Shown here piece by piece: positions 27,663 through 36,329 of a stretch of DNA of 64,000 bases. Positions within the stretch are counted from its first letter, which is position 1; each line of letters opens with the position of its first letter. This DNA comes from Leucobacter chromiiresistens (lineage in GTDB: Bacteria; Actinomycetota; Actinomycetes; Actinomycetales; Microbacteriaceae). Below the pieces are notes generated by a model. It saw nothing but the letters and a program-made list of their open reading frames with translations, was not told where the DNA came from and did not search any database. The DNA lies in the NCBI RefSeq assembly GCF_900102345.1, contig NZ_FNKB01000001.1:2356001-2420000 (forward strand), written 5' to 3'. Made by a program: the position numbers and the translations under genes.

Positions 27663-27701
27663 AGCGCCCCGGCACGGTGTGAACCGTGCCGGGGCGCTGT
27701 G
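27663..27701 (-). terminator. Perfect stem-loop terminator
   Basis: GCGCCCCGGCACGG pairs perfectly with CCGTGCCGGGGCGC around a six-base loop. It lies 20 bases downstream of the leftward gene that ends at 27721. Confidence 0.8.
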
Positions 27702-27720
27702 CGGCTACCGAGTGCTGTGC

Positions 27721-28371
27721 TCAGTACGACGGCGACGCCGTGGGCGCCTGGTGGTGATGCTGCGCGACCGAGGGGGCTCGCAGCGCTTCCTGGGTGGCCT
27801 GTTCGCGGACGCGTGCGTTCACCCAGTCGGTCGCGAGCTCGATGAGTTCTTTGATCTTCGCGGGCTCGTAGTTGCGGGTCTCCGCGGACTCCCATGAGCC
27901 GTTCTGCGAGCGCCGGGCGATGTCGATGTCCCACGAGTTGGGAACGCGGTCGACGTCTGAAGAGTCGGTGCCGACGTACTGCTCGGTGACGGCGAAGCGG
28001 TGCCCCCCGGCGTTGTTCTCGATGACGAAATGGCCGGGTGCGAACGCGTCGGGATCGCCGTCGTAGCACCAGACGGCTTCGTCATGCCGCGCGGTGATAG
28101 TGCGCAGCGCCTGATCGAGCTGCATCATCGCGGCTTCGCGCGCGTGGCGTTGGCTGCTGGTTTCGAAGGCGAGTTCGACGTCCTGGTGCTCGTCGACGCG
28201 GAGGATGTAGCCGGCCTCGGTCTTCTGCATCCATCCGGTGAAGACCGTCTCACCGAATTCGTCGGTGAGATCGACTTTGCCGTAGTCGTCGGAGTCGGTG
28301 CCGGCGTCGGTCGGCCAGGGTTTGGGCTCGAGCCGCCCTCCGGTGTCATAGGGATTCAGGTTCGTGGGCAT
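27721..28371 (-). CDS. Hypothetical acidic protein
   Basis: A soluble protein of 216 residues, acidic at the N-terminus (DAGTDSDDYGKVDLTDEF), with a beta-rich middle (GYILRVDEHQDVELAFE; GHFVIENNAGGHRFAV) and a helical, His/Gln-rich end. No signal peptide or membrane helix. The family is not recognised. It stands between a terminator and the nuclease gene on the same strand, about 165 bases apart, so it is probably separately transcribed. Confidence 0.6.
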   Translation of the reverse strand: MPTNLNPYDTGGRLEPKPWPTDAGTDSDDYGKVDLTDEFGETVFTGWMQKTEAGYILRVDEHQDVELAFETSSQRHAREAAMMQLDQALRTITARHDEAVWCYDGDPDAFAPGHFVIENNAGGHRFAVTEQYVGTDSSDVDRVPNSWDIDIARRSQNGSWESAETRNYEPAKIKELIELATDWVNARVREQATQEALRAPSVAQHHHQAPTASPSY

Positions 28372-28537
28372 CAGCGTCTCCTTGCTGGTGGTACTCCCCC
28401 GTTCGTGATCCGTTCGGAATCTCGGGGCTCACCGTATAGACGCAGGGCTCAGCGCACCTTTCGGTTCCAGGTCCACCTCGAGCGGTTCAGTACAGCTCGC
28501 AACGTTCACATGCCATATCCGAGGGCGCCGCGACGCC

Positions 28538-29089
28538 TCAGTTGGCGAGGTCGCAAGCTCCCCACAGCCCGGCGCCGGCAGCGCGCGCGGCGTTCTCCGC
28601 GCTGCGGAAGTCTGCCTGCCCCGCGTACGGCTTGGAGTAGGTGTATTCGTATCCGGCGCCTTGCTGCAGGAGCTGCTCGGCCACGTTTCCGGTGTCGGTG
28701 TACAGGTGGCGGAGCAGCCGCCCGTACCGGTCCACGTCGCCTTGGGACGGGTCGCTGACGAGTTCGACGTCCTTCCCGTCGAGGAGGTCGACGAGCGCGG
28801 TGCGGGCTTCTTGGGCCCAGCACTCGTCTGGGGTCTTGCCTCGCCCGATCTCGGGGGTGTCGATCCCGATGACCCGGATGCGGTTTACGGTGCCGGCGGC
28901 GTCGACGGTCTTGATCGTGTCGCCGTCGACCACGGCCGTCACCTGCTGTGTCGTCGAGTCCCCGGGGCGCTCAGGGCTCGTGGTAGGGGTGTCGATGTCG
29001 ATGTTCTGTGCGGCGATGACGGCGGCGATCGCCGCGGCTGCGAGTGTGATGGCGAGCTTGGTGATGCGGTTGGCAGTGCGCTTGTTCAT
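28538..29089 (-). CDS. Thermonuclease-family (SNase-like) secreted or anchored nuclease
   Basis: A protein of 183 residues from the ATG at 29089 (GAGGAACC upstream); a start at 29158 is in frame but lacks a ribosome site. An N-terminal membrane/signal helix (about 8-26) precedes an SNase-like domain with VVDGDTI, RIRVIGIDTPE (catalytic Arg region), the ECWAQEA segment and DRYGR (second catalytic Arg). Such nucleases act outside the membrane on DNA or RNA, and small secreted nucleases are frequent conjugative-element cargo. Core residues look intact. Confidence 0.85.
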   Translation of the reverse strand: MNKRTANRITKLAITLAAAAIAAVIAAQNIDIDTPTTSPERPGDSTTQQVTAVVDGDTIKTVDAAGTVNRIRVIGIDTPEIGRGKTPDECWAQEARTALVDLLDGKDVELVSDPSQGDVDRYGRLLRHLYTDTGNVAEQLLQQGAGYEYTYSKPYAGQADFRSAENAARAAGAGLWGACDLAN

Positions 29090-29591
29090 GGTTCCTCGTT
29101 GGAGAGTCGCCCGCGACGGAGCGTAAGTGACGGTTCGATGAGTTGCTGAAGTCGGCACTCGTGACGCTTCCTCGCGCCTAGATGCGGTGGGGCGCGCTGT
29201 TCCGGGTTTCTATCACGATGATGCTTCGTTCCTGCTCTCCCGGTTTCTGGCTATGCGCAAGGCATCCCCGCAATGGTTTCGAGCTGGCGGTTTCCCAGCG
29301 CCTTCGGAAATACGTTAGGCCGATCCACCGTCACCAAGCCTTTCCAAAGGGCGCTCTGCGCCCGCGGCCAGAATGCATGCGCAGCGGGCAGGCTGGCCCG
29401 ACCGGAAGCCGCTCTGTATTTCTCCGCCCGCTCCGCCGCTGATCGATCCGGTCGCGCCTGCCGCACGACGTGCCGAGGCCTGCAGCGGCGTCGGCGTCGA
29501 GCATGTTACCACCTGCTACGGTCCGAGCGACGAGCTGCGATACGCTCGCGAGAGGGGTGTGTGAGCCGATTCGAGAGGAGAGAGCACCCTG
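29090..29591. other. Gene-free stretch upstream of the DUF7882 gene
   Basis: About 500 bases. Short reading frames on both strands (for example 29182-29442) have no ribosome site and no protein-like pattern. It must hold the promoter of the leftward nuclease gene. The rightward DUF7882 gene is preceded by GAGAGGAGAG at its 3' end. No repeats or RNA structures stood out. Confidence 0.4.
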
Positions 29592-29918
29592 ATGGGTCAC
29601 TTGGTTTACGACGGAAGATCGTACGAATTCGAGGATCGTCTGCTCGTGCATTTGCAGATCGTCATCCAGCAGAAGCTCGCGAAGCAGGAGCACTTCTTCT
29701 TCACATGGCACCCGAGCGGCCGCCCGGACAACGAGATGACGATCTGGGTATCGCCACACGTTCACCTCGGATTCCGCTACTCCGGGAGCCGTCACCCGAA
29801 GACCAGCAAGGCGTGGCTCGTCGCGCTGAACGCGATCTCGTACTCACCTCGTGGTCTGATCGCGGTTGGCGAAGAGGAGGCGGCTCGATATCTTCGCGAG
29901 AACCCGGGCGTGAGATAG
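29592..29918 (+). CDS. DUF7882 small protein
   Basis: A protein of 108 residues. The pattern MGHLVYDGRSYEFEDRLLVHLQIVI, then FFFTW, a VSPHVHLGFRYSG strand, and the NAISYSPRGL end matches the small DUF7882 proteins that Microbacteriaceae carry in many copies, some labelled after a DNA-ligase neighbour. Function unknown. A strong purine-rich ribosome site precedes the ATG. This is one of the better clues to the host family. Confidence 0.75.
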   Translation: MGHLVYDGRSYEFEDRLLVHLQIVIQQKLAKQEHFFFTWHPSGRPDNEMTIWVSPHVHLGFRYSGSRHPKTSKAWLVALNAISYSPRGLIAVGEEEAARYLRENPGVR

Positions 29919-30138
29919 CTCAACCGCAATCAGTCGGACCGCTGGAGCACTCCCCGTGGTTTTTGCAGATGTTCTCGAGCGGTGATGCCGCGATTAGGCG
30001 GGAGTCGCTTTCGCGGTACGCGACTGCATACGGGAACGTGTTTTGGGGAGCGAATACAGAGTGCGCCGTACCGAGGAAGACGTTTGCGAGGATGCACAAT
30101 GGAAGAACGATCCCAATGTCGAGAATTGAGTTGAACGT

Positions 30139-31392
30139 ATGCGAGATGCATTCCCCGGGCATTACCCCCCGAATGACGAAGAACGATCTGCAATGTGGTC
30201 AGAGGGCCTGATCGTTCTTAATACCAATGCTCTTCTCAATCTGTTCAAGTACTCGAAGAATACGCGTGCAGAGTTTTTCGCAGCACTCGACAGCAAGAAG
30301 GATCAGCTTTGGTTGCCCTTTCAAGTCGGCGTAGAGTTTCACCGAAATCGACGCGGAGAGATTAGGGCGCTCGAAGATCACTTCACCACACTTAAGGACA
30401 CTGTTGGAACAGCAGAAAAGCAGATCCTCGGTGAGATAAATCGCTTCCGAAACCACCCGGCGGTCGATCGCGCCAAGCTGCAGGACACGGTGAAAGGCTC
30501 CCTGAAGCGATTCACAAACGAAGTGGTTCGACTCGAAGGTGAGTATAAGAAATCCGTTATCGAACCGAAGGTTCACGAAAAGACAACTGAGACGATCGCT
30601 GCGCTTTACCAGGGAAAAATCGGACCCGAGCCGACTCAGTCGGAACTGGATGCGTTTTACAAGGAAGGCGAAGCTCGATACGAGGCCAAGATTCCGCCCG
30701 GCTACAAGGATATTCAGAAACCGGAGCCGCGACGATACGGCGATTTGATCATTTGGAAGCAAATACTCGATAAGGCTAGAGATGTCGCGAAACATGTGAT
30801 ATTCGTCACCGATGACACGAAGGAAGACTGGTGGCTTATCGAAGGGGCCAAGAAAGTCAGCGCACGACCTGAGCTCGTCCACGAATTCGACAGGGAGGTC
30901 GGTAAACGCGTGCACTTTTACACTCCTGATCGGTTTGTGCAGGAGATTCGCAGCGGAGTTGGCGGGAGCGCCGCGGCGGACGCGGTGAACGAGATCGCAT
31001 CGATATCCGAGTACGAGGCGCAAAAGCAGGCCGCTGCAAGAGAGGGCCGCCGACGCAAGGGATTGCGAGATCAGCGACTTGAAGTGCTGACGAGGGAACA
31101 GACACTTAGAACTAAGGTCCGCATGTTGGACGCTGAGCTCCAAGACCTCGCGTCCTCCGAGAACCTTACCCGTCGTGAAGCAGATAGATTGTTTGAAATT
31201 ACGAAGGTGCGGGCCTCACTTCAATCAGAGCTTGACGAGCTGCGAAGAGATGTTGAGAAGCTGCGGAAGCTGAATAGCGCTAGCTCATCCCTTCGAGCTC
31301 GTCAAGAACGCCACTGGCTCCCTTTTTCTGTGGAATCGTCGTTGCCTGAAGAAGCAACGCTGGATCTGCCAAATGATTGGCAGGATTCCTGA
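30139..31392 (+). CDS. PIN-like domain protein (PF18476 type) with coiled-coil tail
   Basis: A protein of 417 residues. The N-terminus (FPGHYPPNDEE, then LIVLNTNALLNLFKYS) and LPFQVGVEFHRNR and FVTDDTKEDWW are the conserved blocks of the PIN-like family PF18476. The usual first catalytic Asp (DTN) is Asn here (NTN). Residues about 285-395 form a long coiled coil. PIN folds are metal-dependent nucleases, and this large subtype is often found in mobile, defence-like settings. GC is clearly lower than the flanks, so it is probably a recent cargo gene. Activity is uncertain because of the Asn. Confidence 0.75.
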   Translation: MRDAFPGHYPPNDEERSAMWSEGLIVLNTNALLNLFKYSKNTRAEFFAALDSKKDQLWLPFQVGVEFHRNRRGEIRALEDHFTTLKDTVGTAEKQILGEINRFRNHPAVDRAKLQDTVKGSLKRFTNEVVRLEGEYKKSVIEPKVHEKTTETIAALYQGKIGPEPTQSELDAFYKEGEARYEAKIPPGYKDIQKPEPRRYGDLIIWKQILDKARDVAKHVIFVTDDTKEDWWLIEGAKKVSARPELVHEFDREVGKRVHFYTPDRFVQEIRSGVGGSAAADAVNEIASISEYEAQKQAAAREGRRRKGLRDQRLEVLTREQTLRTKVRMLDAELQDLASSENLTRREADRLFEITKVRASLQSELDELRRDVEKLRKLNSASSSLRARQERHWLPFSVESSLPEEATLDLPNDWQDS

Positions 31393-31583
31393 TCGGTGAG
31401 CAGAGGCTGCTCGAGAACGGCGCAGCCTCCGTCGCTTGAGAAGCCGAGCAGGACGGCTTCTCACGTCGGCTTCCCCCCGTAACCAGACAATGCTCGCTAG
31501 CTCCCCGCCGGCTTTACGACGTCGCGTCCTTCGACACGCCAGTAGATTGGCGCGTTGTCGGGAGCGCGAAGCATAATGGGCAC

Positions 31584-31599
31584 TCGAACATATGTTCGA
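31584..31599 (+). promoter_or_regulatory. SOS (LexA) box
   Basis: A perfect palindrome TCGAAC-ATAT-GTTCGA, the actinobacterial/Bacillus-type LexA operator, located 18 bases before the umuD start. It overlaps an in-frame ATG at 31599, which argues against that ATG being the start codon. Confidence 0.9.
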
Positions 31600-31616
31600 T
31601 GATTGCGGGGGCGGTT

Positions 31617-32054
31617 ATGTGGGTGGAAGAGGTGCGGGCGCTCGATCCTGACGCGCCCGCCGGCACCGTCCCCTTCGCGGACGTCGAGGCTGCGTGCGGC
31701 TTCCCCTCCCCCGCACAGGACTACGAGACCACCGAGATCGACCTGAACGAGCACCTCATGCCGAACCGGGTCTCCACCTTTCTGATTCGCGCGCGCGGCA
31801 ACAGCATGACCCGTGCTGGGATCTACGACGGCGACGAGCTGATTGTGGACCGCTCGATCCGCCCAGAAGACGGGCATGTCGTCGTCGCCGTTGTCGACGG
31901 CGAGATGACGGTGAAACGGCTCCGTGTGACGCGCGCCGGCGTGATCCTCTCGGCCGAGAACCGCCAGCATCCCGACATCGAGGTCGCCGAGCTATCGGAG
32001 CTGCACATCTGGGGTGTCGTCACGAGGAGCCTGCACCGTGTGCTCCGAGCGTAG
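31617..32054 (+). CDS. umuD: UmuD-like SOS mutagenesis peptidase
   Basis: Self-cleaving S24 protein that converts to UmuD' and pairs with UmuC. The 145 residues from the ATG at 31617 contain the cleavage site Cys27-Gly28 (ACGFPSP), the nucleophile Ser63 (RGNSM) and Lys100 (TVKRL), each exactly three residues after the E. coli positions as I recall them. An earlier ATG at 31599 lies in the LexA box. The gene is intact although umuC, 4 bases downstream, is interrupted. Probably DNA-damage inducible. Confidence 0.92.
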   Translation: MWVEEVRALDPDAPAGTVPFADVEAACGFPSPAQDYETTEIDLNEHLMPNRVSTFLIRARGNSMTRAGIYDGDELIVDRSIRPEDGHVVVAVVDGEMTVKRLRVTRAGVILSAENRQHPDIEVAELSELHIWGVVTRSLHRVLRA

Positions 32055-32058
32055 ACGG

Positions 32059-32316
32059 ATGATCGCGCTCGTGGACTGCGAGTCCTTCTATGCGAGCTGC
32101 GAGCGGGTCTTCGAACCCTCCTTGTACGGCCGGCCCGTGGTGGTCCTCTCGAACAACGACGGCTGCGTCGTGGCGATGTCGCGTGAGGCGAAGGCGCTGC
32201 AGGTCGAGATGGGTGCCCCGTGGTTCAAGATTAAGGACTGGGCTGCCAGTGCCGGCGTCGTCGCCCGTTCGAGTAACTATGAGCTCTACGGCTCGCTCTC
32301 TGCGCGAGTGATGAAC
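32059..32316 (+). pseudogene. umuC: 5' fragment of umuC (DNA polymerase V), cut by transposon
   Basis: It begins [18 protein letters not shown], the catalytic N-terminus of Y-family polymerases, and continues through SNNDGCVV and [15 protein letters not shown]. At about 32313 the similarity ends and the frame runs into transposon DNA until 32436. The missing part resumes at 44944 in the same frame. By comparison with E. coli UmuC, joining right after VM to EIIGRYSAW gives the correct spacing to YSIDESF. The fragment lacks the SIDE catalytic acids and should be inactive. Confidence 0.9.
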
Positions 32317-32324
32317 CGTCGAAT

Positions 32325-32345
32325 GTTGCAGCGGATGCAACTGTT
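32325..32345. repeat. Left-end palindrome and terminal repeat of transposon
   Basis: GTTGCA-GCGGA-TGCAAC (32325-32341) overlaps ATGCAACTGTT (32335-32345), whose complement appears with one base deleted near the right end. It is a plausible recombinase core-binding site. Confidence 0.55.
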
Positions 32346-32432
32346 GACGCTCGCAAACGAGGACTATTGGTCTCGGTTGGGCTGGTCCGCTCTGACTCTA
32401 ACTGCGAGATCACGCGTCTCCCAAGATCCGAC

Positions 32433-32460
32433 TTGACTCGGTGATGCACTGTCCCATACT
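32433..32460 (+). promoter_or_regulatory. Promoter of the recombinase module
   Basis: TTGACT and CATACT separated by 16 bases. Transcription would start at about 32467, just before the ATG at 32473, so the mRNA is probably nearly leaderless. A palindrome TTGCAT-CTA-ATGCAA (32464-32478) lies over the start codon and could be an operator. Confidence 0.55.
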
Positions 32461-32472
32461 TTGTTGCATCTA

Positions 32473-33591
32473 ATGCAAGATTTTGGGAGCGCTCCAGCTG
32501 CACTTCGACTGGTCACCTCGGCGTCGAACGTCGCTTTGGCGAACCCGGAGCAGCAGGTCTTCGACGCGATGATGGACGGCTGGCGGAATCAGCAGCTGTC
32601 GCGAGGGCTCCGTGAGCAGACCATCCAGAACCGCACGGCGACGGTGGCCCGCTTCCGGGATTTCGTGGACAAGCCGCCGTGGAGGTGGACGGTCGCGGAC
32701 GTTGACGAGTTCACGAGAGAAGCCACCGATCGCACTCTGACGCTGTCCACCCTGCGTCACCACCATGGCGCAATCCGTGGGTTCTGCGACTACCTGACGA
32801 ATCCGTTGTACGACTGGATGGAGATCTGCGATCGGGAGTTCGGCGAGATCCCGTCGCAGGTGTGCTTGCCGTGGAACACGGTCGCGCATCGGTTTGAGTT
32901 CGAGGGCGATGGAAAGCGCCGGCCGTTCACCTACGACGAGGTGGAGGACCTGTTCGACACCGCTGACGCCCGGGTCGAGCTGCTCGTGAGCTCGGGACGA
33001 AAAGGCGCGCTCGGGGCGCTTCGGGACGCGCAGCTGCTGAAGACGGTCTACGCGTTCGGGCTGCGCCGCACTGAGGCTGTGATGCTCGACACCGTCGACC
33101 TGCACCACAACGCCAAGATGCGCCAATGGGGACGTTACGGTGCGATCCACGTGCGCTGGGCGAAGGCGGCGGGAGGCGGCGCTCCTCGTCGTCGCACGGT
33201 GCTGCTGGTGCCGGAGTTCGACTGGTGGGTGCCGGGCATGCAGCAGTGGCTCGAGCAGGCCCGGGAGCGGTTTGCGCCCGGTGACGACCTCGACGCGCTC
33301 TGGGTGACCGAGCGACGCACCCGCCTGTCCGCCGGCTACCTCGACCGGAGGTTCGCGGAACTGCGCGACGAGGCCGGCCTGTCGAAGGATCTGACGCTGC
33401 ATAGCCTCCGTCATTCCTACGTCACGCACCTGCTCGAGTTCGGCTACGCCGAGCGATTCGTGCAGGAGCAGGTCGGGCACATGCACGCGTCGACGACGTC
33501 GATCTACGCCTCCGTCAGCTCGGACTATAAGAACCGGGTGCTCGCAGAGGCGTTGAAGGCCCTCATCGAAGGAGAAGCGGATGACCGTTGA
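32473..33591 (+). CDS. Tyrosine recombinase, TnpA-like
   Basis: This catalyses transposon excision and insertion. The 372 residues contain a SAM-like core-binding domain (about 20-110) and a catalytic domain with Arg in FGLRRTE, the HSLRH box, the GH pair in QVGHMHAS, and the nucleophile Tyr in SIYASV, a complete R-H-R-H-Y set. I prefer the ATG at 32473, next to the promoter, to a TTG at 32461. The next gene overlaps by 11 bases. Confidence 0.88.
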   Translation: MQDFGSAPAALRLVTSASNVALANPEQQVFDAMMDGWRNQQLSRGLREQTIQNRTATVARFRDFVDKPPWRWTVADVDEFTREATDRTLTLSTLRHHHGAIRGFCDYLTNPLYDWMEICDREFGEIPSQVCLPWNTVAHRFEFEGDGKRRPFTYDEVEDLFDTADARVELLVSSGRKGALGALRDAQLLKTVYAFGLRRTEAVMLDTVDLHHNAKMRQWGRYGAIHVRWAKAAGGGAPRRRTVLLVPEFDWWVPGMQQWLEQARERFAPGDDLDALWVTERRTRLSAGYLDRRFAELRDEAGLSKDLTLHSLRHSYVTHLLEFGYAERFVQEQVGHMHASTTSIYASVSSDYKNRVLAEALKALIEGEADDR

Positions 33592-33916
33592 ACTTGAGAC
33601 CGGATGGAACCTGCGCAGCGTGATGGCGTCACGCGGCATCTTCCAGACCTCCAAGCTGAAACCTCTGCTTGAGGAGCGCGGCATCGACCTCTCCCGCGAG
33701 CAGGTCTATCGGCTGGTGACGCAACCGCCGCAACGGGTGCGTCTCGACGTCCTCGCCGCGCTCTGCGACTCGCTGGAGTGCTCCCTCGACGATCTTGTGA
33801 CAATCACCCGCCGCGAGGCCGCGGCCCCGATCGCCGTGGGCGAAGAAGCGACGCGCGGGTCGATCGGCGATCTCAGGCCCGTTCGCGCCACCATCCGTCG
33901 TCCACGCACCAAGTAG
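33581..33916 (+). CDS. Small Xre-type HTH protein of transposon module
   Basis: A protein of 111 residues. The HTH reads LKPLLEERGIDLSREQVYRLVTQPPQRVRLDVLAALCDSLE in two pieces, typical of Xre/Cro proteins; the C-terminus is basic (ATIRRPRTK). It overlaps the recombinase gene and is followed 6 bases later by the zinc-ribbon protein. In this position Tn554 has TnpC, an accessory factor. A role as repressor or directionality factor, acting at the palindrome at 32464, is inference. Confidence 0.75.
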   Translation: MTVELETGWNLRSVMASRGIFQTSKLKPLLEERGIDLSREQVYRLVTQPPQRVRLDVLAALCDSLECSLDDLVTITRREAAAPIAVGEEATRGSIGDLRPVRATIRRPRTK

Positions 33917-33922
33917 ACCATC

Positions 33923-35884
33923 GTGGCCAAACCGCCGCAGGAGCCGCGCGTCGCAGAAGTCGTGATGCTCATCCAGTGGGTCGCGATCGAGATCCCGACG
34001 GAACGTCTCGCTGAGATCGTGAACACGGTCGCTCCGGTACCGCTCACGCAACGCCTACTCGAGCTCGCTCTCCTCAAGCAACCCGGAGTCCTCGAAGGAC
34101 GTCACTCGAATGTGCCGGTGACAGTCCAGGACCTCGCGCACGCGCTCGTCGCTGAGGGCGCGAGTCGGGTCGTCCTGCCGACGTGCGAGTCGTGCGGTCG
34201 CGCCGTCCGCATGCCGCACAAGACGCCGAGCGGCGGGCGTCGCTGCTCCCGCTGCGAGCGGAACGCCAGATCCGTCGCATGCGCGACCTGCGACCGGGTG
34301 AGGCCGGTGCAGCGCACCATCGATGGGAAGCGATACTGCCGTGAATGCTGGCGTGCTGATCCGCGTTCCTTCGACCACTGCTCACGGTGCGGTCAGCGCG
34401 CGACCATCGTTGTCCGTCGTCCCGGGCTCGTCTGCCTGGCCTGCTACACCGCTCCGATCAAAACCTGCGGGCTCTGCGGAGAACCCGGCCGGGTTGCATC
34501 CCACCTCGATGGACGGCGCGTCTGTGCCCGCTGCTACTACGCAATGCGTACCCCGCAGCCCTGCCCTGAATGCGGTCGCAAGGTGTTCCTCACCGGGTTC
34601 ATGAACGCCCAGAAGGTCTGCGCAGACTGCGCCGGCGCGCCGATCACGATGGCGTGCCCCGGCTGCGGCTCGATCGAAGAAGTGCGCAAACACCGCCTCT
34701 GCGCCGAGTGTCGGCGGCCGATCACCATCCAGCGGCTTCTCTGCGACGAGACAGACGACATTCGCCCTGAACTTCAGCCTCTTGCGGATTACCTGCTCAC
34801 GCACCATGGCAAAGCAAATTCTCTGGAGCGATGGCATCACAAGAGCAAGTGCGCCGCCGTGCTCCGCGAACTTGCCGAGGGAACCCTGCCTCTCGCCGCC
34901 GATGCGATCATCACCAGAGCCCAGTCGGGGCAGTCCGTGGCATTCCTCCTCTCGCTGCTGGTTCGCTCCGGCGTACTGCCGGAGCTTGACGTCGAGGCCG
35001 CGCGCTTCGACCACTGGTTCGAGAAATGGTTATCAGAGGTTGGGCACGCCGAAGACCGGCTTGTCCTGCGCCGGTACTGCACCTGGGAGTTGCTCCGTTC
35101 GACGCGCGCATTCCGGGCGGTGTCTCGCGGCCCATCGAACCCTGCGGCTGGGTTCCAGCGGCAACGCGCAGCGCTCAAACACTGCGCCGCGCTCCTGCAC
35201 GAGATCAGATCGCAACACGAGACGCTCGCCACCTTCCCCCAGCGTCGCCTCGACGCGTTTCTCACGGACTCTCCAAGCCAGCGAGACGCGTTGGCACCCT
35301 TCACCCGCTGGCTGCGACGCCACCATCTGAGCACCCTCCGCGTCGAGTTCCGGCCGAGTCGCCTCGAGGGCCGGCACTACGAGTCCGACCACCGATGGCA
35401 GATGGCCCGCCGATTCCTCACGGACACGGACATGGACTCCAAGACCCGGGCTGCGGGCCTGCTCGTGCTCCTCTACGGCATCCAGCTCACCCGCATCATC
35501 ACCCTCACCCGCGATCAGGTCGACGCGACATCCCAGCCCGTGAAGCTCACTATCGGGGCGGAACCGATCGAGCTCCCCAAGGTTCTCGGAGACGCGATCA
35601 TCGACCTCGTCGACGCGTCGATGCGCCATCCCGAAGGATGGCTATTCCCCGGCAGAAACCCGGGACTCCACCTCACCCCGGGGCCGATCAGTCGCCGCCT
35701 CCGCGCCGAAGGGCTCCGCTCCGGAAGCGCACGGACAACCGCCCTCATCGAACTCACCCGGCAGATGCACCCGCGGATCGTGTCCGACTTGCTCGGCATA
35801 ACACCGGCGTCGGCCGCCGCGTGGTCGCGCCTCGCCAGTGGGGACTGGTCCGACTACCCAAAGATCCGCTCGGCGTCCGATTGA
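33923..35884 (+). CDS. Six-zinc-ribbon protein fused to degenerate tyrosine recombinase
   Basis: A protein of 653 residues with a GTG start. After a helical N-terminus it has 12 CxxC motifs between about residues 89 and 275, pairing into six tandem zinc ribbons. The rest (about 290-650) has the length and helical pattern of a tyrosine recombinase; the first Arg may survive in GIQLTRIITL, but the HxxR box reads SART, and the Tyr position falls in a Trp-rich end (AAAWSRLASGDW). It probably binds DNA as a partner of the active recombinase. The assignment of the degenerate domain rests on position in the module. Confidence 0.7.
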   Translation: MAKPPQEPRVAEVVMLIQWVAIEIPTERLAEIVNTVAPVPLTQRLLELALLKQPGVLEGRHSNVPVTVQDLAHALVAEGASRVVLPTCESCGRAVRMPHKTPSGGRRCSRCERNARSVACATCDRVRPVQRTIDGKRYCRECWRADPRSFDHCSRCGQRATIVVRRPGLVCLACYTAPIKTCGLCGEPGRVASHLDGRRVCARCYYAMRTPQPCPECGRKVFLTGFMNAQKVCADCAGAPITMACPGCGSIEEVRKHRLCAECRRPITIQRLLCDETDDIRPELQPLADYLLTHHGKANSLERWHHKSKCAAVLRELAEGTLPLAADAIITRAQSGQSVAFLLSLLVRSGVLPELDVEAARFDHWFEKWLSEVGHAEDRLVLRRYCTWELLRSTRAFRAVSRGPSNPAAGFQRQRAALKHCAALLHEIRSQHETLATFPQRRLDAFLTDSPSQRDALAPFTRWLRRHHLSTLRVEFRPSRLEGRHYESDHRWQMARRFLTDTDMDSKTRAAGLLVLLYGIQLTRIITLTRDQVDATSQPVKLTIGAEPIELPKVLGDAIIDLVDASMRHPEGWLFPGRNPGLHLTPGPISRRLRAEGLRSGSARTTALIELTRQMHPRIVSDLLGITPASAAAWSRLASGDWSDYPKIRSASD

Positions 35885-35893
35885 TAACGAAGC

Positions 35894-36235
35894 TCAGCCC
35901 AGCAGCGCCTTCGCCGCGTCGGCGAGCGTCCCGGTGCTGGGCTGGTAGTAGGCCCATTTCCCGCGCTGCTCGCGGGTGACCAGGCCCGCCTCGACGAGCA
36001 GCTTCATGTGGTGGGAGACCGTCGGCTGCGACAGGCCCACTGGGTCGGTGAGGTCGCAGACGCACATCTCGCCGGCACTGCTGCCGACGATCATGGAGAG
36101 CAGCTTCACCCGCGTCGGGTCGCCGAGCGCTTTGAAGACCTTCGCGAGGTCGTGAGCCGTGCCGTCGTCCATCGCCTGGCCGGGGGCGCAGCAGGAGCCT
36201 GCGCTGGTGTCGATAGTGACGGGCAGTGCGTTCAT
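35894..36235 (-). CDS. arsR: ArsR arsenite-responsive repressor
   Basis: A protein of 113 residues, ArsR/SmtB winged helix. CVCDLT in the recognition region carries the As(III)-binding Cys pair, and the N-terminus has SCCAPG, a second Cys pair. HTH helix: LSQPTVSHHMKLL. It is divergent from the flavoprotein gene, and the shared intergenic region holds an operator-like motif also found upstream of trxB, so one regulator may serve both operons. Confidence 0.92.
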   Translation of the reverse strand: MNALPVTIDTSAGSCCAPGQAMDDGTAHDLAKVFKALGDPTRVKLLSMIVGSSAGEMCVCDLTDPVGLSQPTVSHHMKLLVEAGLVTREQRGKWAYYQPSTGTLADAAKALLG

Positions 36236-36254
36236 GGCTCCATTCTGCCCGACG

Positions 36255-36273
36255 TATTGACATCTGTCGATAT
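36255..36273. promoter_or_regulatory. Probable ArsR operator between arsR and flavoprotein gene
   Basis: TATTGACATCTGTCGATAT. The same core, ATTGACATCT(A/G)TCGA, recurs at 44779-44797 upstream of trxB. TTGACA could also serve as a -35 element. Confidence 0.65.
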
Positions 36274-36329
36274 GAGCCTCAAGATCGTTCCTGTCTCACA
36301 TCGAAGAACGTCAATGCATGGAGGTCGCA

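Noticed and set aside
31599..31616. Earlier start for umuD at 31599
   Set aside because: The ATG overlaps the LexA box; the start at 31617 gives cleavage and catalytic positions offset consistently by three from E. coli.
32310..32320. Target-site duplication at the transposon ends
   Set aside because: The flanks GTGATGAAC and CCAGTAGAG do not share a convincing repeat; Tn554-type elements do not make one.
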